This document shows, in pieces, positions 41,122 through 48,356 of a stretch of DNA of 49,363 nt; the first letter of the stretch is position 1, and each line of letters opens with the position of its first letter. This DNA comes from Chloroflexota bacterium (GTDB lineage: Bacteria > Chloroflexota > Anaerolineae > B4-G1), in contig JAAEPW010000310.1 of assembly GCA_024232355.1 (NCBI GenBank), positions 1 through 49,363 of the forward strand, given 5' to 3'. The translations under genes and the position numbers were made by a program. The notes under the pieces are model-generated. The model saw only the letters and a list, made by a program, of their open reading frames with translations, did no database searches and had not been told where the DNA came from.

Positions 41122-41472
41122 ATGAAGACGCAACATACAGCAGGGCCGTGGAAACATGGAGAAGTAGGTAGCGGCTTCGGCGGCTACGGAATAGGGGTAT
41201 TTGCCGCCGATGCGGGCGGATGTATGATTGCCAGCGTAGAACTGGAAAACCTGGACGATGAGCGTATAGGCCACTGCGACGCGCGCCTCATTTCCGCCTC
41301 GCCGGATCTACTGGAGGCGTGCCGCGTAGCGCTGGAGTACATGGGCGACGACGACGAAGGGAATTGCCCCATATGTGGTGGTGGCCAAGAATCCGGCCTT
41401 GCCTATCACGCGGAGTGCCCCTGTCGCAAGGTCCGCGCCGCTATCGCCAAGGCCACCGAAACCCCGTCCTAA
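41122..41472 (+). CDS. HTAGPW/SPDLLEA-type phage protein
   Basis: 116 residues. HTAGPWKHGEVGSGFGGYGI and ARLISASPDLLEACRVALEY are the two markers of a widespread, uncharacterised phage and plasmid protein family. A C-terminal zinc-like part has CPICGGGQESG ... HAECPCRK. AGGAG lies seven bases before ATG. Confidence 0.7.
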   Translation: MKTQHTAGPWKHGEVGSGFGGYGIGVFAADAGGCMIASVELENLDDERIGHCDARLISASPDLLEACRVALEYMGDDDEGNCPICGGGQESGLAYHAECPCRKVRAAIAKATETPS

Positions 41473-41534
41473 ACCGCGCCTTGGGGCCTTGCCACACTGG
41501 CGGGCCCTGAGGTGTTATTTGCGGAGCTTGACCG

Positions 41535-41639
41535 ATGACGACCGCAATCATCACCACATTGAGTATACTGGCGTACCTGTACTCGCACTGTGCCATGTCC
41601 ATGTGGGCCTGGCAGCGGACACGCAGAACGACTTGTTAG
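41535..41639 (+). CDS. Tiny membrane peptide
   Basis: 34 residues: MTTAIITTLSILAYLYSHC is a single membrane-spanning helix, then a basic tail WQRTRRTTC. CGGAG lies about ten bases upstream. Too short to classify; small phage membrane peptides can be holins or antiholins. Confidence 0.4.
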   Translation: MTTAIITTLSILAYLYSHCAMSMWAWQRTRRTTC

Positions 41640-41651
41640 AGGATTAGGACG

Positions 41652-41879
41652 ATGGCTGATACACAGTACAAATACAAAGGCGTTGGTTATTCCTACCCAA
41701 CGAGCGAAAACGCAGATCGAAACGGATGGGATAACGGCGCTTGGCACGTCAGCCTGTGGAAGGAGAAAGACGGCATCCCGGTTTGTGTGCCTCATGCAGC
41801 GCCTACAAAGTTCCAAGCCATTGAACTCGCAGAGGCATACCCACTGCCCTGGCATCCGTGGTGGCTTGGAAACACCTAG
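41652..41879 (+). CDS. Hypothetical protein
   Basis: 75 residues, Trp/Tyr-rich (YKGVGYSYPTSENADRNGWD, WHVSLWKEKDG, YPLPWHPWWLG). AGGATTAGGA precedes the start. Compact beta fold likely. No function recognised. Confidence 0.55.
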   Translation: MADTQYKYKGVGYSYPTSENADRNGWDNGAWHVSLWKEKDGIPVCVPHAAPTKFQAIELAEAYPLPWHPWWLGNT

Positions 41880-41965
41880 ACGACCCGCTACGCGCTCCGG
41901 TCACACGGGGCGCTTGTGCCGGCCGTTGGAGCCAGGTAGGATTAACGCTTGTTAGGGGCAAAACA

Positions 41966-42136
41966 ATGGGAAAGTACAAAGCAGGACAACACGTTACTTG
42001 TAACGGCAACCCAGAAGCCGTCATTCTTCGGGCCTTGTCGCCAACACAGTATGAGGTAAGACTTTGGCAAGGCCTCCGCCACATCGGTGATGTGGTCACA
42101 TGCGAGGCCGACCTTGATGTCGAAAACACCGACTAA
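41966..42136 (+). CDS. Small beta-barrel-like protein
   Basis: 56 residues from ATG at 41966: MGKYKAGQHVTCNGNPEAVI, ARVL-like strand LRALSPTQYEVRLWQG and VVTCEADLDVENTD. It looks like a small SH3-like barrel. The gene is framed by the inverted 9-mer GTTAGGGGC (41951-41959) and GCCCCTAAC (42137-42145). Confidence 0.5.
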   Translation: MGKYKAGQHVTCNGNPEAVILRALSPTQYEVRLWQGLRHIGDVVTCEADLDVENTD

Positions 42137-42171
42137 GCCCCTAACGCTTAATCGAAATGAAAGGAAAGAAA

Positions 42172-42396
42172 ATGGCAACGAAAACGTGGACAACGTGCGC
42201 AATTTGCGGAATCGAACACCGGGGCACAGGATTCTGCCCCCGATGCCGCCTCGATCCACTCACCGAATCAATCCTGCTGGATGTGAGGCGTCGCCGACTC
42301 CAGCCGCGCCACTGGTGGTTTGGGGACGATGTCGATGTTGAGGAGTTTGCCGGCGTAGGCGAGCCCGAAAACCATGATAACCGATGGGCAATGTGA
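42172..42396 (+). CDS. Small zinc-ribbon protein
   Basis: 74 residues from ATG at 42172 (AAAGGAAAG upstream; an ATG at 42157 is also in frame). TTCAICGIEHRGTGFCPRCR is a compact four-Cys ribbon; the rest is Arg then Glu/Asp rich. No function recognised. Confidence 0.55.
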   Translation: MATKTWTTCAICGIEHRGTGFCPRCRLDPLTESILLDVRRRRLQPRHWWFGDDVDVEEFAGVGEPENHDNRWAM

Positions 42397-42406
42397 GGGC
42401 AAAACC

Positions 42407-42691
42407 ATGATTAGCGACATTTTATCCGACTCCGTCCACCTCATGAGAGAATATATGAAGAACGACGCCCGGAGGTACGAGGAGATAGGCCCATACCTCA
42501 GTCATCTGTACAAGACTGATATCAAGGCACTGATCTCTATAATGGATCACACCCGGATGTGCCTCGACGACTATCGCTCGGCAGAGGGATACAAGTTGGT
42601 CCTATCGCCCTGGTATCTGAGAGGAGTGGCGGACCAGCTCGAGCGCCAATTGCTGGCACTACAGGCGGAGCGGGAAAAAGACGCCGAGTGA
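42407..42691 (+). CDS. Helical hypothetical protein
   Basis: 94 residues from ATG at 42407 (GAGGG upstream; ATG at 42374 would overlap the previous gene). SVHLMREYMKNDARRYEEIG, LISIMDHTRMCLDDYRSAEG and LERQLLALQAEREKDAE are helical. It ends inside a 10-base tandem repeat. No function recognised. Confidence 0.55.
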   Translation: MISDILSDSVHLMREYMKNDARRYEEIGPYLSHLYKTDIKALISIMDHTRMCLDDYRSAEGYKLVLSPWYLRGVADQLERQLLALQAEREKDAE

Positions 42692-42720
42692 CGCCGAGTA
42701 ACGCCGAGTGACGCCGAGTG
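42681..42720 (+). repeat. Four 10-bp tandem repeats
   Basis: ACGCCGAGTG repeated four times (one copy ends in A). The first copy supplies the stop codon of the preceding gene. Ten bases is one helical turn, so a bound protein would meet all copies on one DNA face. Located 29 bases upstream of a promoter. Confidence 0.85.
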
Positions 42721-42749
42721 ACGTGGACTTTGCGCGTCCGCGAATTGTC

Positions 42750-42777
42750 TTGACATCAACAAAAACCGCGTTACCAT
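42750..42777 (+). promoter_or_regulatory. Sigma70-type promoter, ATG at +1 geometry
   Basis: TTGACA (42750-42755), 16-base spacer, TACCAT (42772-42777), six bases, ATG at 42784. The upstream bases AATTGTC are also found before the TTGACA at 43021. Confidence 0.6.
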
Positions 42778-42783
42778 GAGGAT

Positions 42784-43047
42784 ATGATTATGTATACACC
42801 AGAGATAGACGATCAATTCGACGCTATCGACCGGGAAACCGGCAAACGGCACCGGATGAATCCTTTTACCGCCGTGGAGATCCGAGTCGGGCAAAACACC
42901 CATCGCGGCTATACCACCATCACGGCACTAGGATGCGAGCAAGGATCGGGCGAAGACCCCGAATACGAAATCGCGTCTCGCTACTGGCGGTGGCGACCAC
43001 ATAAAAATCCGACAATTGTCTTGACATCTGCGGATGATATGGTATAA
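42784..43047 (+). CDS. Hypothetical protein, probably leaderless mRNA
   Basis: 87 residues (MIMYTPEIDDQFDAIDRETG, FTAVEIRVGQNTHRGYTTIT, SRYWRWRPHKNPTIVL). Start chosen from promoter geometry; GAGG is only two bases from the ATG. The stop codon TAA lies within the TATAAT of the next promoter. No function recognised. Confidence 0.55.
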   Translation: MIMYTPEIDDQFDAIDRETGKRHRMNPFTAVEIRVGQNTHRGYTTITALGCEQGSGEDPEYEIASRYWRWRPHKNPTIVLTSADDMV

Positions 43048-43048
43048 T
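43021..43048 (+). promoter_or_regulatory. Consensus sigma70 promoter
   Basis: TTGACA (43021-43026), 16-base spacer, TATAAT (43043-43048), both exact. Transcription would begin near 43055. It overlaps the end of the preceding gene. Confidence 0.85.
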
Positions 43049-43054
43049 GCGGGC

Positions 43055-43680
43055 ATGTTGAAATTGCATAACAACCTGATAGCATGTAACACGGGGCGGA
43101 GGCCTTCCTCCGACTTCAACTGCCCCGAACACAACCCCGGCTCATGCAAGGCTGGGGTTCTGGCGCCCCGTAACCCAAAGGTAAGGCACAACGCCGAAAG
43201 GATGTTGGGAGCAGGTTCGATTCCTGCCGGGGCCTTGGCACGTTCTGAACACAAGGATGGACGCAAGGGCACGGATGCCCATTTTCTGACTCCTCCTTCT
43301 CACAACCGGCGCGGTTTTACATCGCCGCGCCGGGCCCTTAACTATCGCGCGAAAATTCGCGATTTTGCTTACAGGTTCATGCGAAACGGAGTTCTTAGCC
43401 TGGGGTTGCGTGGGAGCGACCCGAAAAGAACCGGCAAACACCACACCGAGATGAACCGCGTGCAAACCACGGCCGAGCCACGGCGCGCACGGATTATTCG
43501 GGGGATCTCTGCGAGTGTGACAAAAATGAGTCTGCGCTGTCTTACCCGTGACAACAGACGACCGTATGCCCCCGTCCGAACCAGCGGACCTATGGCCTTG
43601 GGCAGGCCCCTCGCACTACTCCTACACACAAACCCATAGCCCTGAAGCAGTACCCCTGGGGGGCATGGGATATAGACGGG
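43055..43680 (+). ncRNA. Candidate large structured RNA
   Basis: About 625 bases downstream of a consensus promoter with many stems: CGGGG/CCCCG enclosing CGGAGG/CCTCCG (43092-43127), a 9-bp hairpin (43133-43159), a tRNA-like element (43164-43234), a 9-bp GC hairpin (43306-43333) and GGGTTGC/GCGACCC (43403-43422). One plus frame stays open from 43055 to 43639, but its product is Arg/Pro/Asn-rich and not protein-like. Phage large RNAs such as GOLLD and ROOL have comparable size and tRNA association; whether this belongs to either cannot be decided here. Confidence 0.5.
43164..43234 (+). other. tRNA-like element (degenerate)
   Basis: Good T arm (GCAGG-TTCGATT-CCTGC), acceptor-like GCCCCG/CGGGGC, and D-loop-like AAAGGTAA. 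The anticodon arm CAACG/TGTTG has a 9-base loop, CCGAAAGGA, with no T33. Not a normal decoding tRNA. Confidence 0.45.
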
Positions 43681-43705
43681 GTGCGCCTAGAGAAAGGAGA
43701 TTGCC

Positions 43706-44164
43706 ATGAAGTACGAATGGAAGAGAAAGCCGTCTGGGGCACCAAAAGCAGGGGTTGCGGGGAAATACCTACACAATCTCGCAAAAAAACGAGGCGGCGT
43801 GACCCCGGATGTGCTGGTAGAGGAGTCCACCGACCGCTCTGCGCCGCTCCACGAATGCTTTGAGTGGTCCAACATCAAGGCTGCCCACGAATATCGCAAA
43901 AGCCAGGCTGGGGACATTTTGCGGTCGATTACTGTCGTAGTCGATGAACCGGGTGATTCTGAGCCGGTGACGGTTAACGCGTTTGTCCACCTAGAAGACG
44001 GCGGCGGATACGTACCAATCCAGTCGGTGGTGGCTGACCCAGATAGTGATAAGCGGTATCTGGAAATCCTCGAAGCCGATTTGTTTCAACTACAGGCAAA
44101 GCTGTGGCATTATCAGGAGTTCGCCGAAGTCTGCGAAGCCATCGACCGGATACGAATCAGATAG
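43706..44164 (+). CDS. Conserved phage protein of unknown function
   Basis: 152 residues. VTPDVLVEESTDRSAPLHEC then FEWSNIKAAHEYRKSQAGDI, LRSITVVVDE, VNAFVHLED and YVPIQSVV, ending in a helical LQAKLWHYQEFAEVCEAIDR. This combination (SPLH.yFEWd...AA..yR..QAR..IRSI) is a common uncharacterised phage protein found near recombination genes. AGAAAGGAG precedes ATG. Confidence 0.7.
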   Translation: MKYEWKRKPSGAPKAGVAGKYLHNLAKKRGGVTPDVLVEESTDRSAPLHECFEWSNIKAAHEYRKSQAGDILRSITVVVDEPGDSEPVTVNAFVHLEDGGGYVPIQSVVADPDSDKRYLEILEADLFQLQAKLWHYQEFAEVCEAIDRIRIR

Positions 44165-44518
44165 TTGAGTTGGGCCGTGTTGCGCTGGCTTTGTTGAGTC
44201 GAGTTTAGCCAGTTATGTTTGGGGTCGTTTTGCCTAGTCCAGTTATGTTTAGCCAGTTAAGCCGTGTCGAGTTATGTCCGGTTCGGCTGAGTTGAGTTGT
44301 GTTAGGCCAGTTCCGTTACGCTCTGTCGGGTTGCGATGGTTGGGTTGGGTCGGGCTTGGCCAGTTACGTTTGGTTGCGCCGTGTCATGCTGAGTTGAGTT
44401 AGGCCAGCTAAGTTCCGCTGGGGCCAGTTCTGGCGGGCTGAGTTGTGTTTAGCCAGTTGAGCCGTGTTGTGCCGTGTTATGATGGGTTGAGTTAAGCTGA
44501 GTTGAGTTCTGTGTAAAG
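44165..44518 (+). repeat. Degenerate pentanucleotide-repeat tract
   Basis: About 350 bases built of five-base words: GAGTT, GTGTT, CAGTT, TAGCC, ATGTT and relatives. Purines and pyrimidines keep a five-base rhythm although no unit is exact. The strand is G/T-rich. There is no credible gene. It may be an origin-like or slippage-derived tract; AAAGGAG of the next gene follows. Confidence 0.75.
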
Positions 44519-44529
44519 GAGATAGTACA

Positions 44530-45213
44530 ATGGCAAAGAAGGCAGATGTGGTGTTATTGATTCCCCCGCTCAAGATGGGGCGTATCAAGCTGAGATTGAT
44601 AGGTGACTCCTTTTTGATCCCGCACGCTTGGAGCGAGAAAGCAAAACGTATGATCCGGGACAAAACGCAGAAAAAGGCGCGGGGGGCGAGGGAGGCAAAA
44701 GACCCAATGGCTGAAGGCAGTGCCAGTCTATATTGGCTGGACAAGGACGGCTACACAGTTGATGCCGGCACGGATTACACCAAACACAAAACAGGGTTTG
44801 GTCTGCCCTGTAGAGCTATCAAGGCGTCTGCCCAGCGGGCCGCAGTCGATGTTGAGGGCGTTGCGATGACTCAGATCAAACGGTCCCTGTTCGTTCTACC
44901 CAAGCACGCCGATGCCTGCGTGCGCATCATGTCAGCAAATGGCAAGAAGCCAGCGCAGCCGGTAGGGATCAGGGAGGACCTGATGCGAGTCGGGGGCAAG
45001 GGGCCTGGGACTGGGTCAGCGGACCTGAGATATAGGGGCGAGTTCCGCGACTGGTCGGTAGACGTTGAGATCGAGTTCATGGCCGATCTCCTGAGCGCAG
45101 AAGTGATTGTCAACCTACTAAACCGCGCGGGTACAACATGCGGACTCTTGGAAGACCGCCCAGAGCGCACCGGCGGCTACGGTGGCATGTTCCATGTGGA
45201 GACGCGGCGATGA
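44530..45213 (+). CDS. Conserved phage protein near recombination genes
   Basis: 227 residues. LLIPPLKMGRIKLRLIGDSF, LIPHAWSEKAKRMIRDKTQK, REAKDP, LPCRAIKASAQRAAVDVEG, LRYRGEFRDWSVDVEIEF and EVIVNLLNRAGTTCGL follow the pattern of a widespread uncharacterised phage family often next to SSB and nuclease genes. Basic, probably DNA-associated. AAAGGAG before ATG. Confidence 0.7.
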   Translation: MAKKADVVLLIPPLKMGRIKLRLIGDSFLIPHAWSEKAKRMIRDKTQKKARGAREAKDPMAEGSASLYWLDKDGYTVDAGTDYTKHKTGFGLPCRAIKASAQRAAVDVEGVAMTQIKRSLFVLPKHADACVRIMSANGKKPAQPVGIREDLMRVGGKGPGTGSADLRYRGEFRDWSVDVEIEFMADLLSAEVIVNLLNRAGTTCGLLEDRPERTGGYGGMFHVETRR

Positions 45214-45536
45214 ACAGGTCCTGCAAAACATGCAAACACGCCGACCACTGCGCCATGGGCTGCTCGCGGTGGCAGCCGATGGCAAAAAAGGACAAGGGCA
45301 AGGATGCCCTCCTCAACCTCGACGAGGCTAGGCGGATCTGGCCGGGGAAAAAGCGGGGACTCCAGACCGAGTTTGCGAATTTTTGCCGGCAGCACAAGGA
45401 TTGGGAGGAACTGTTGGAAGACAAGGGCATCGCGATGTGCGTAAGCGTGATGAGAGCGAACCAACTCTACCGCGAGGGTTTCTGGCCGATGTTCGCAACG
45501 TTCGTCAACCAACGTCGTTGGGAGGAAGTGACGTAG
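45210..45536 (+). CDS. Small Cys-rich N-terminal protein
   Basis: 108 residues from ATG at 45210 (ATGA overlap); the longer frame from 45138 is a shadow. SCKTCKHADHCAMGCSRWQP is a Cys/His cluster; the rest is helical (LQTEFANFCRQHKDWEELLE). No function recognised. Confidence 0.55.
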   Translation: MNRSCKTCKHADHCAMGCSRWQPMAKKDKGKDALLNLDEARRIWPGKKRGLQTEFANFCRQHKDWEELLEDKGIAMCVSVMRANQLYREGFWPMFATFVNQRRWEEVT

Positions 45537-45983
45537 ATGGCAGTTCGCCCAAAAACAACTGAGGTCAAACCGAGGAACAAAACGATTGGTCCCGTGTTTG
45601 ATCTATGTCTAGGCAATGGGGCACGGATGCCCATCTATGTGTCTGCCCTGTACGTCAAGGACGGCTATATCACTGCCTGGGGCAAACACGGCGAACAGGC
45701 GCGATCAGTGGAGGACCTCGCCTGCGAGCTAATCGCACGGATGAAAGCGGTATATGGGCAGGATGCCCATTCAGAGCCCCCTGAGCTACTCGGACCTCTG
45801 GAGGGACCCAGGGGTCGGGTGGCGAGGGGTTTGGCCCTCCTAGCGGCCCTAGATGGCCCTGATGGGGCGATTAAAACATTCGCCCAGCAGTACAAGGGCG
45901 ATATGGGGAAACTATTAGCAGAGAACATGACGGAGACTGAACATGGAACCGATTGTAAACCCGTGGCTGATCTATTTGATTGA
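45537..45983 (+). CDS. Hypothetical protein
   Basis: 148 residues, starting right after the upstream TAG. VFDLCLGNGARMPIYVSALY, DLACELIARMKAVYGQ and LALLAALDGPDGAIKTFAQQ; mixed alpha/beta, with a Gly/Pro-rich linker. Overlaps the following membrane protein gene by 41 bases. No function recognised. Confidence 0.5.
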   Translation: MAVRPKTTEVKPRNKTIGPVFDLCLGNGARMPIYVSALYVKDGYITAWGKHGEQARSVEDLACELIARMKAVYGQDAHSEPPELLGPLEGPRGRVARGLALLAALDGPDGAIKTFAQQYKGDMGKLLAENMTETEHGTDCKPVADLFD

Positions 45984-46320
45984 TGTGGTGGGATCGCTGG
46001 ATTTCGCGACTGGCCTCCTGGCCGCCAGCGCGTTTGTTGGTTACGTCTCCGTTCGCATCTTCCGTTGGTCGGATGAAGAATGGTCCGACAAAGACACACG
46101 GCTATGGCGAAGTTGCTCGCAGATATTCTTGCCCATACTCATCGTCAGTGCGATCATGAACATCATTCTGCCCGCTCGCAAAACCATGATCGCTATGGTA
46201 GTTGCCCAGCGCGTAACCGCCGACAACATATCTAGTGTGGTCGGAGACGCAAACAGCGTAAGGACAGCCATTAAGCAGGATATTATTGAGATCATCCAGG
46301 CGGTAGAAAAAGACAAATAA
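45943..46320 (+). CDS. Two-segment membrane protein
   Basis: 125 residues. Hydrophobic segments at about 7-34 (PWLIYLIDVVGSLDFATGLL) and 62-80 (IFLPILIVSAIMNIILPA), then a helical tail. This layout, with a charged loop between, is common in small phage membrane proteins and is compatible with a holin, though no lysin gene is nearby. Confidence 0.6.
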   Translation: MEPIVNPWLIYLIDVVGSLDFATGLLAASAFVGYVSVRIFRWSDEEWSDKDTRLWRSCSQIFLPILIVSAIMNIILPARKTMIAMVVAQRVTADNISSVVGDANSVRTAIKQDIIEIIQAVEKDK

Positions 46321-46351
46321 ATCTCAAATTTCTCTTGACATCGAGGGCAAC

Positions 46352-47026
46352 ATGGCTAAGGATCAGAGGATGAAAAACAGGCTCCGCAAAGCCTCGAAGG
46401 CTCACCAGAAGTACAAGCTGAGAGACGGGACAATCGTCCCCGGCGTGACCACAATCACGGGCCAGATGGCGAAGCCCGCCTTGATGACGTGGAGCAACCG
46501 GCTGGGCTTGGACGGGATCGAGTACAAAACATTCCTGGACAATACGGCTCAAGCGGGTACGTGTGGGCATCTATTGGTGACGGAGCGGCTGAAAGGGAAC
46601 GTCAAACCCGACCTATCAGAGTTTACCGCCATCCAGATCGAAGCTGGGCGGCTGTCTGAGGCCCATTTCTGGGAATGGTGGCATGAGGTGGATGCCAAGC
46701 CGCTGTATGTGGAACAGTCATATGTCTCTGAAGTCTGGAGGTTCGGAGGCCAATGCGACCTGATCGCCGAGATCGACGGCAGGGTGGAGATCGTCGATTT
46801 GAAAACCGGCAGTGGTATATACCCAGAGATGTATACCCAAGTTGCAGGCTATGCTATACTCGCCGAGGAAAATGGAATTTCGATTGACCGAGCCCGCATC
46901 CTGAACATCCCGAGAGAGGAGGCCAACCCATTTCTGGAGGCCGTGGTCCCGATGTTGGAAGTAGAAAAAGAACTATTCCTTAAGCTGTTGGAGGTGTATC
47001 AGTTGCGAAAGGGGCTCGGGAAATGA
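46352..47026 (+). CDS. PD-(D/E)XK nuclease (RecB/Cas4-like)
   Basis: 224 residues. GGQCDLIAEIDGRVEIVDLK then TGSGIYPEMYTQVAGYA gives the D, D-x-K and Q/Y residues of the PD-(D/E)XK core (about 130-165); GVTTITG and WSNRLGLDG come earlier. Such enzymes act as phage exonucleases beside SSB and annealing proteins. GAGGG four bases before ATG supports 46352; the ATG at 46370 sits 7 bases after a weak -10 following TTGACA (46335-46340) and is possible. Confidence 0.75.
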   Translation: MAKDQRMKNRLRKASKAHQKYKLRDGTIVPGVTTITGQMAKPALMTWSNRLGLDGIEYKTFLDNTAQAGTCGHLLVTERLKGNVKPDLSEFTAIQIEAGRLSEAHFWEWWHEVDAKPLYVEQSYVSEVWRFGGQCDLIAEIDGRVEIVDLKTGSGIYPEMYTQVAGYAILAEENGISIDRARILNIPREEANPFLEAVVPMLEVEKELFLKLLEVYQLRKGLGK

Positions 47027-47190
47027 ATCGACATCTATTGGACCCGCTCTCCGACCGAGAGAAGGAGCAGGCACTGCGATGGATGAACAAATACATGAGA
47101 AAACAGTTGAAAAGGAGAACACATGAGCTTCAAGGAAATACAGGGTGCGCAACAGAACCAGAACGTAGACCTGACGGCCAAGATCATTGA
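47023..47190 (+). CDS. Small basic peptide
   Basis: 55 residues (MNRHLLDPLSDREKEQALRW...YMRKQLKRRTHEL). Start overlaps the nuclease stop by ATGA; the tail overlaps the SSB-like gene by 68 bases. The helical first half looks coding; it also carries the ribosome-binding site of the next gene. Confidence 0.4.
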   Translation: MNRHLLDPLSDREKEQALRWMNKYMRKQLKRRTHELQGNTGCATEPERRPDGQDH

Positions 47191-47722
47191 GATCAGGGGG
47201 GTGGGCAAGACTGCCAACGGCAAGATGAAAACGACGTGCGTAGTGTCGGACGGGGTCGAGATGCACAACGTGAATTTCTTCAACTCAAACGGTATCGACC
47301 CAAACCTACTGGACCTCGACATACCGATGAGGCTGAGTTGGTTCATCCACGGTCCAGATAGTCCCGCCGCCGGCAAGGTGGGATACTCAGGTTTCGTTCG
47401 GGACCGGGAGATATCACCGCAACAACTGGCGCCCCAACCCCAACAGGCATCTGCGCGCCAGGCATTTCCGCGCCAGACCACGGGAGGCTACCCCAACGTC
47501 AACGCCCAGGGCGACAAGGAGGCGTGCATCGTGCGGCAGTGTGCCGGCAAGGTGGCTGTGCAGATGTGTGGGGTCGGGCCGTCAGTAGAGACATTCTTTG
47601 ATTATGTCGTTCCCATCAACGAGTGGATGTTGACGGGCAAGGTGCCTGGAGCAGCGCCAGCGTTCAACCCCAATCCGCCCGAAGACAACTGGGACGAACA
47701 CCAGGACGAAATCCCATTCTGA
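47123..47722 (+). CDS. ssDNA-binding protein-like (OB-fold, acidic tail)
   Basis: 199 residues. DLTAKIIEIRGVGKTANGKM, MKTTCVVSDGVEMHNVNFF and LDIPMRLSWFIHGP look like an OB fold; a Gln/Pro/Ala-rich linker follows, and the protein ends DNWDEHQDEIPF, close to the E. coli SSB tip DDDIPF that docks partner proteins. AAAGGAG precedes ATG. It probably binds ssDNA in replication/recombination. Confidence 0.65.
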   Translation: MSFKEIQGAQQNQNVDLTAKIIEIRGVGKTANGKMKTTCVVSDGVEMHNVNFFNSNGIDPNLLDLDIPMRLSWFIHGPDSPAAGKVGYSGFVRDREISPQQLAPQPQQASARQAFPRQTTGGYPNVNAQGDKEACIVRQCAGKVAVQMCGVGPSVETFFDYVVPINEWMLTGKVPGAAPAFNPNPPEDNWDEHQDEIPF

Positions 47723-47729
47723 GGACTTT

Positions 47730-48095
47730 ATGACTGATACAGCCGAACTCATCAGAGTGCGAGAGCAGATTGAGGGTATCTCGCAAAAGATCCTCAAAGG
47801 GGCAGACTACATCATGCCCGCCGGCAAGAACAAGGCGCTGGCGATTGCTGAGTACGACCAACAAATCGCGGTCAACATCGTCAAACTGAAGCTGGGCGAG
47901 GGCCTGACGATAGACGGGGTCTTGGTTAAGGACCCTCCGGTGGGCATTATGAGAGAGATTGCCAAGGGCGCGGCATTCGACGCCTGCTGCAAGAAAGAAA
48001 CCGCTGACGCCGCCTATAAGTCCGCGATAGAAAAATTGGACGCCCTGAAAGCAGCCCTGAATGCCCTGCAATCCGTCTACAGGCACATGGAGTAG
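47730..48095 (+). CDS. Conserved phage recombination-cluster protein
   Basis: 121 residues, all-helical. EYDQQIAVNIVKLKLGEGLT, MREIAKGAAFDACCKKETAD, AAYKSAIEKLDALKAALNAL, QSVYRHME. This matches a common, uncharacterised phage protein type (AEAAYKS...L.ALQ..lN.fQSI.R.l) near SSB genes. Ends two bases before R/S/W copy C. Confidence 0.65.
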   Translation: MTDTAELIRVREQIEGISQKILKGADYIMPAGKNKALAIAEYDQQIAVNIVKLKLGEGLTIDGVLVKDPPVGIMREIAKGAAFDACCKKETADAAYKSAIEKLDALKAALNALQSVYRHME

Positions 48096-48097
48096 CC

Positions 48098-48334
48098 ATG
48101 AATATCGCGATAATGAGTAGAGCGAGGTTGAAGTCGGGGTTGTGGTCGGTGACAAGGTCGCGGTCGTGGAGGAGTTCGTGGTCGTGGACGCGGTCGTGGT
48201 CGCGGGAGGGGACGCGGTCGTGGTCGTGGTTGCGGTCGAAGTCATGGTCGCGGTCGCGGGCGCGGGCGCGAACTGGGTCGAGGTCGCAGTCGCAGGCGAA
48301 GTCGAGGTCGTGGGCAATGTCGAGGTCGTATTAA
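48098..48334 (+). CDS. R/S/W repeat protein, copy C
   Basis: 78 residues, leader MNIAIMSRAR, then mixed R/S/W with Thr, Lys, Leu and Ala, ending WAMSRSY. Here the stop of the upstream gene is two bases before the ATG instead of overlapping. Compared with copy A the leader differs by ATT to ATC (silent), ATG to ATA, CGG to AGG (silent), a pattern expected for a translated sequence. Confidence 0.6.
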   Translation: MNIAIMSRARLKSGLWSVTRSRSWRSSWSWTRSWSREGTRSWSWLRSKSWSRSRARARTGSRSQSQAKSRSWAMSRSY

Positions 48335-48356
48335 CCTATTTTACAGGAGAACGGAA

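Noticed and set aside
41951..42145. Integron attC site
   Set aside because: The 9-mers do not satisfy the RYYYAAC/GTTRRRY consensus and no integrase is present.
43034..43639. 201-residue plus-strand protein
   Set aside because: Composition is Arg/Pro/Asn-rich without domain features and it runs through strong hairpins and a tRNA-like element; an RNA locus explains it better, though a leaderless ORF from 43055 is not strictly excluded.
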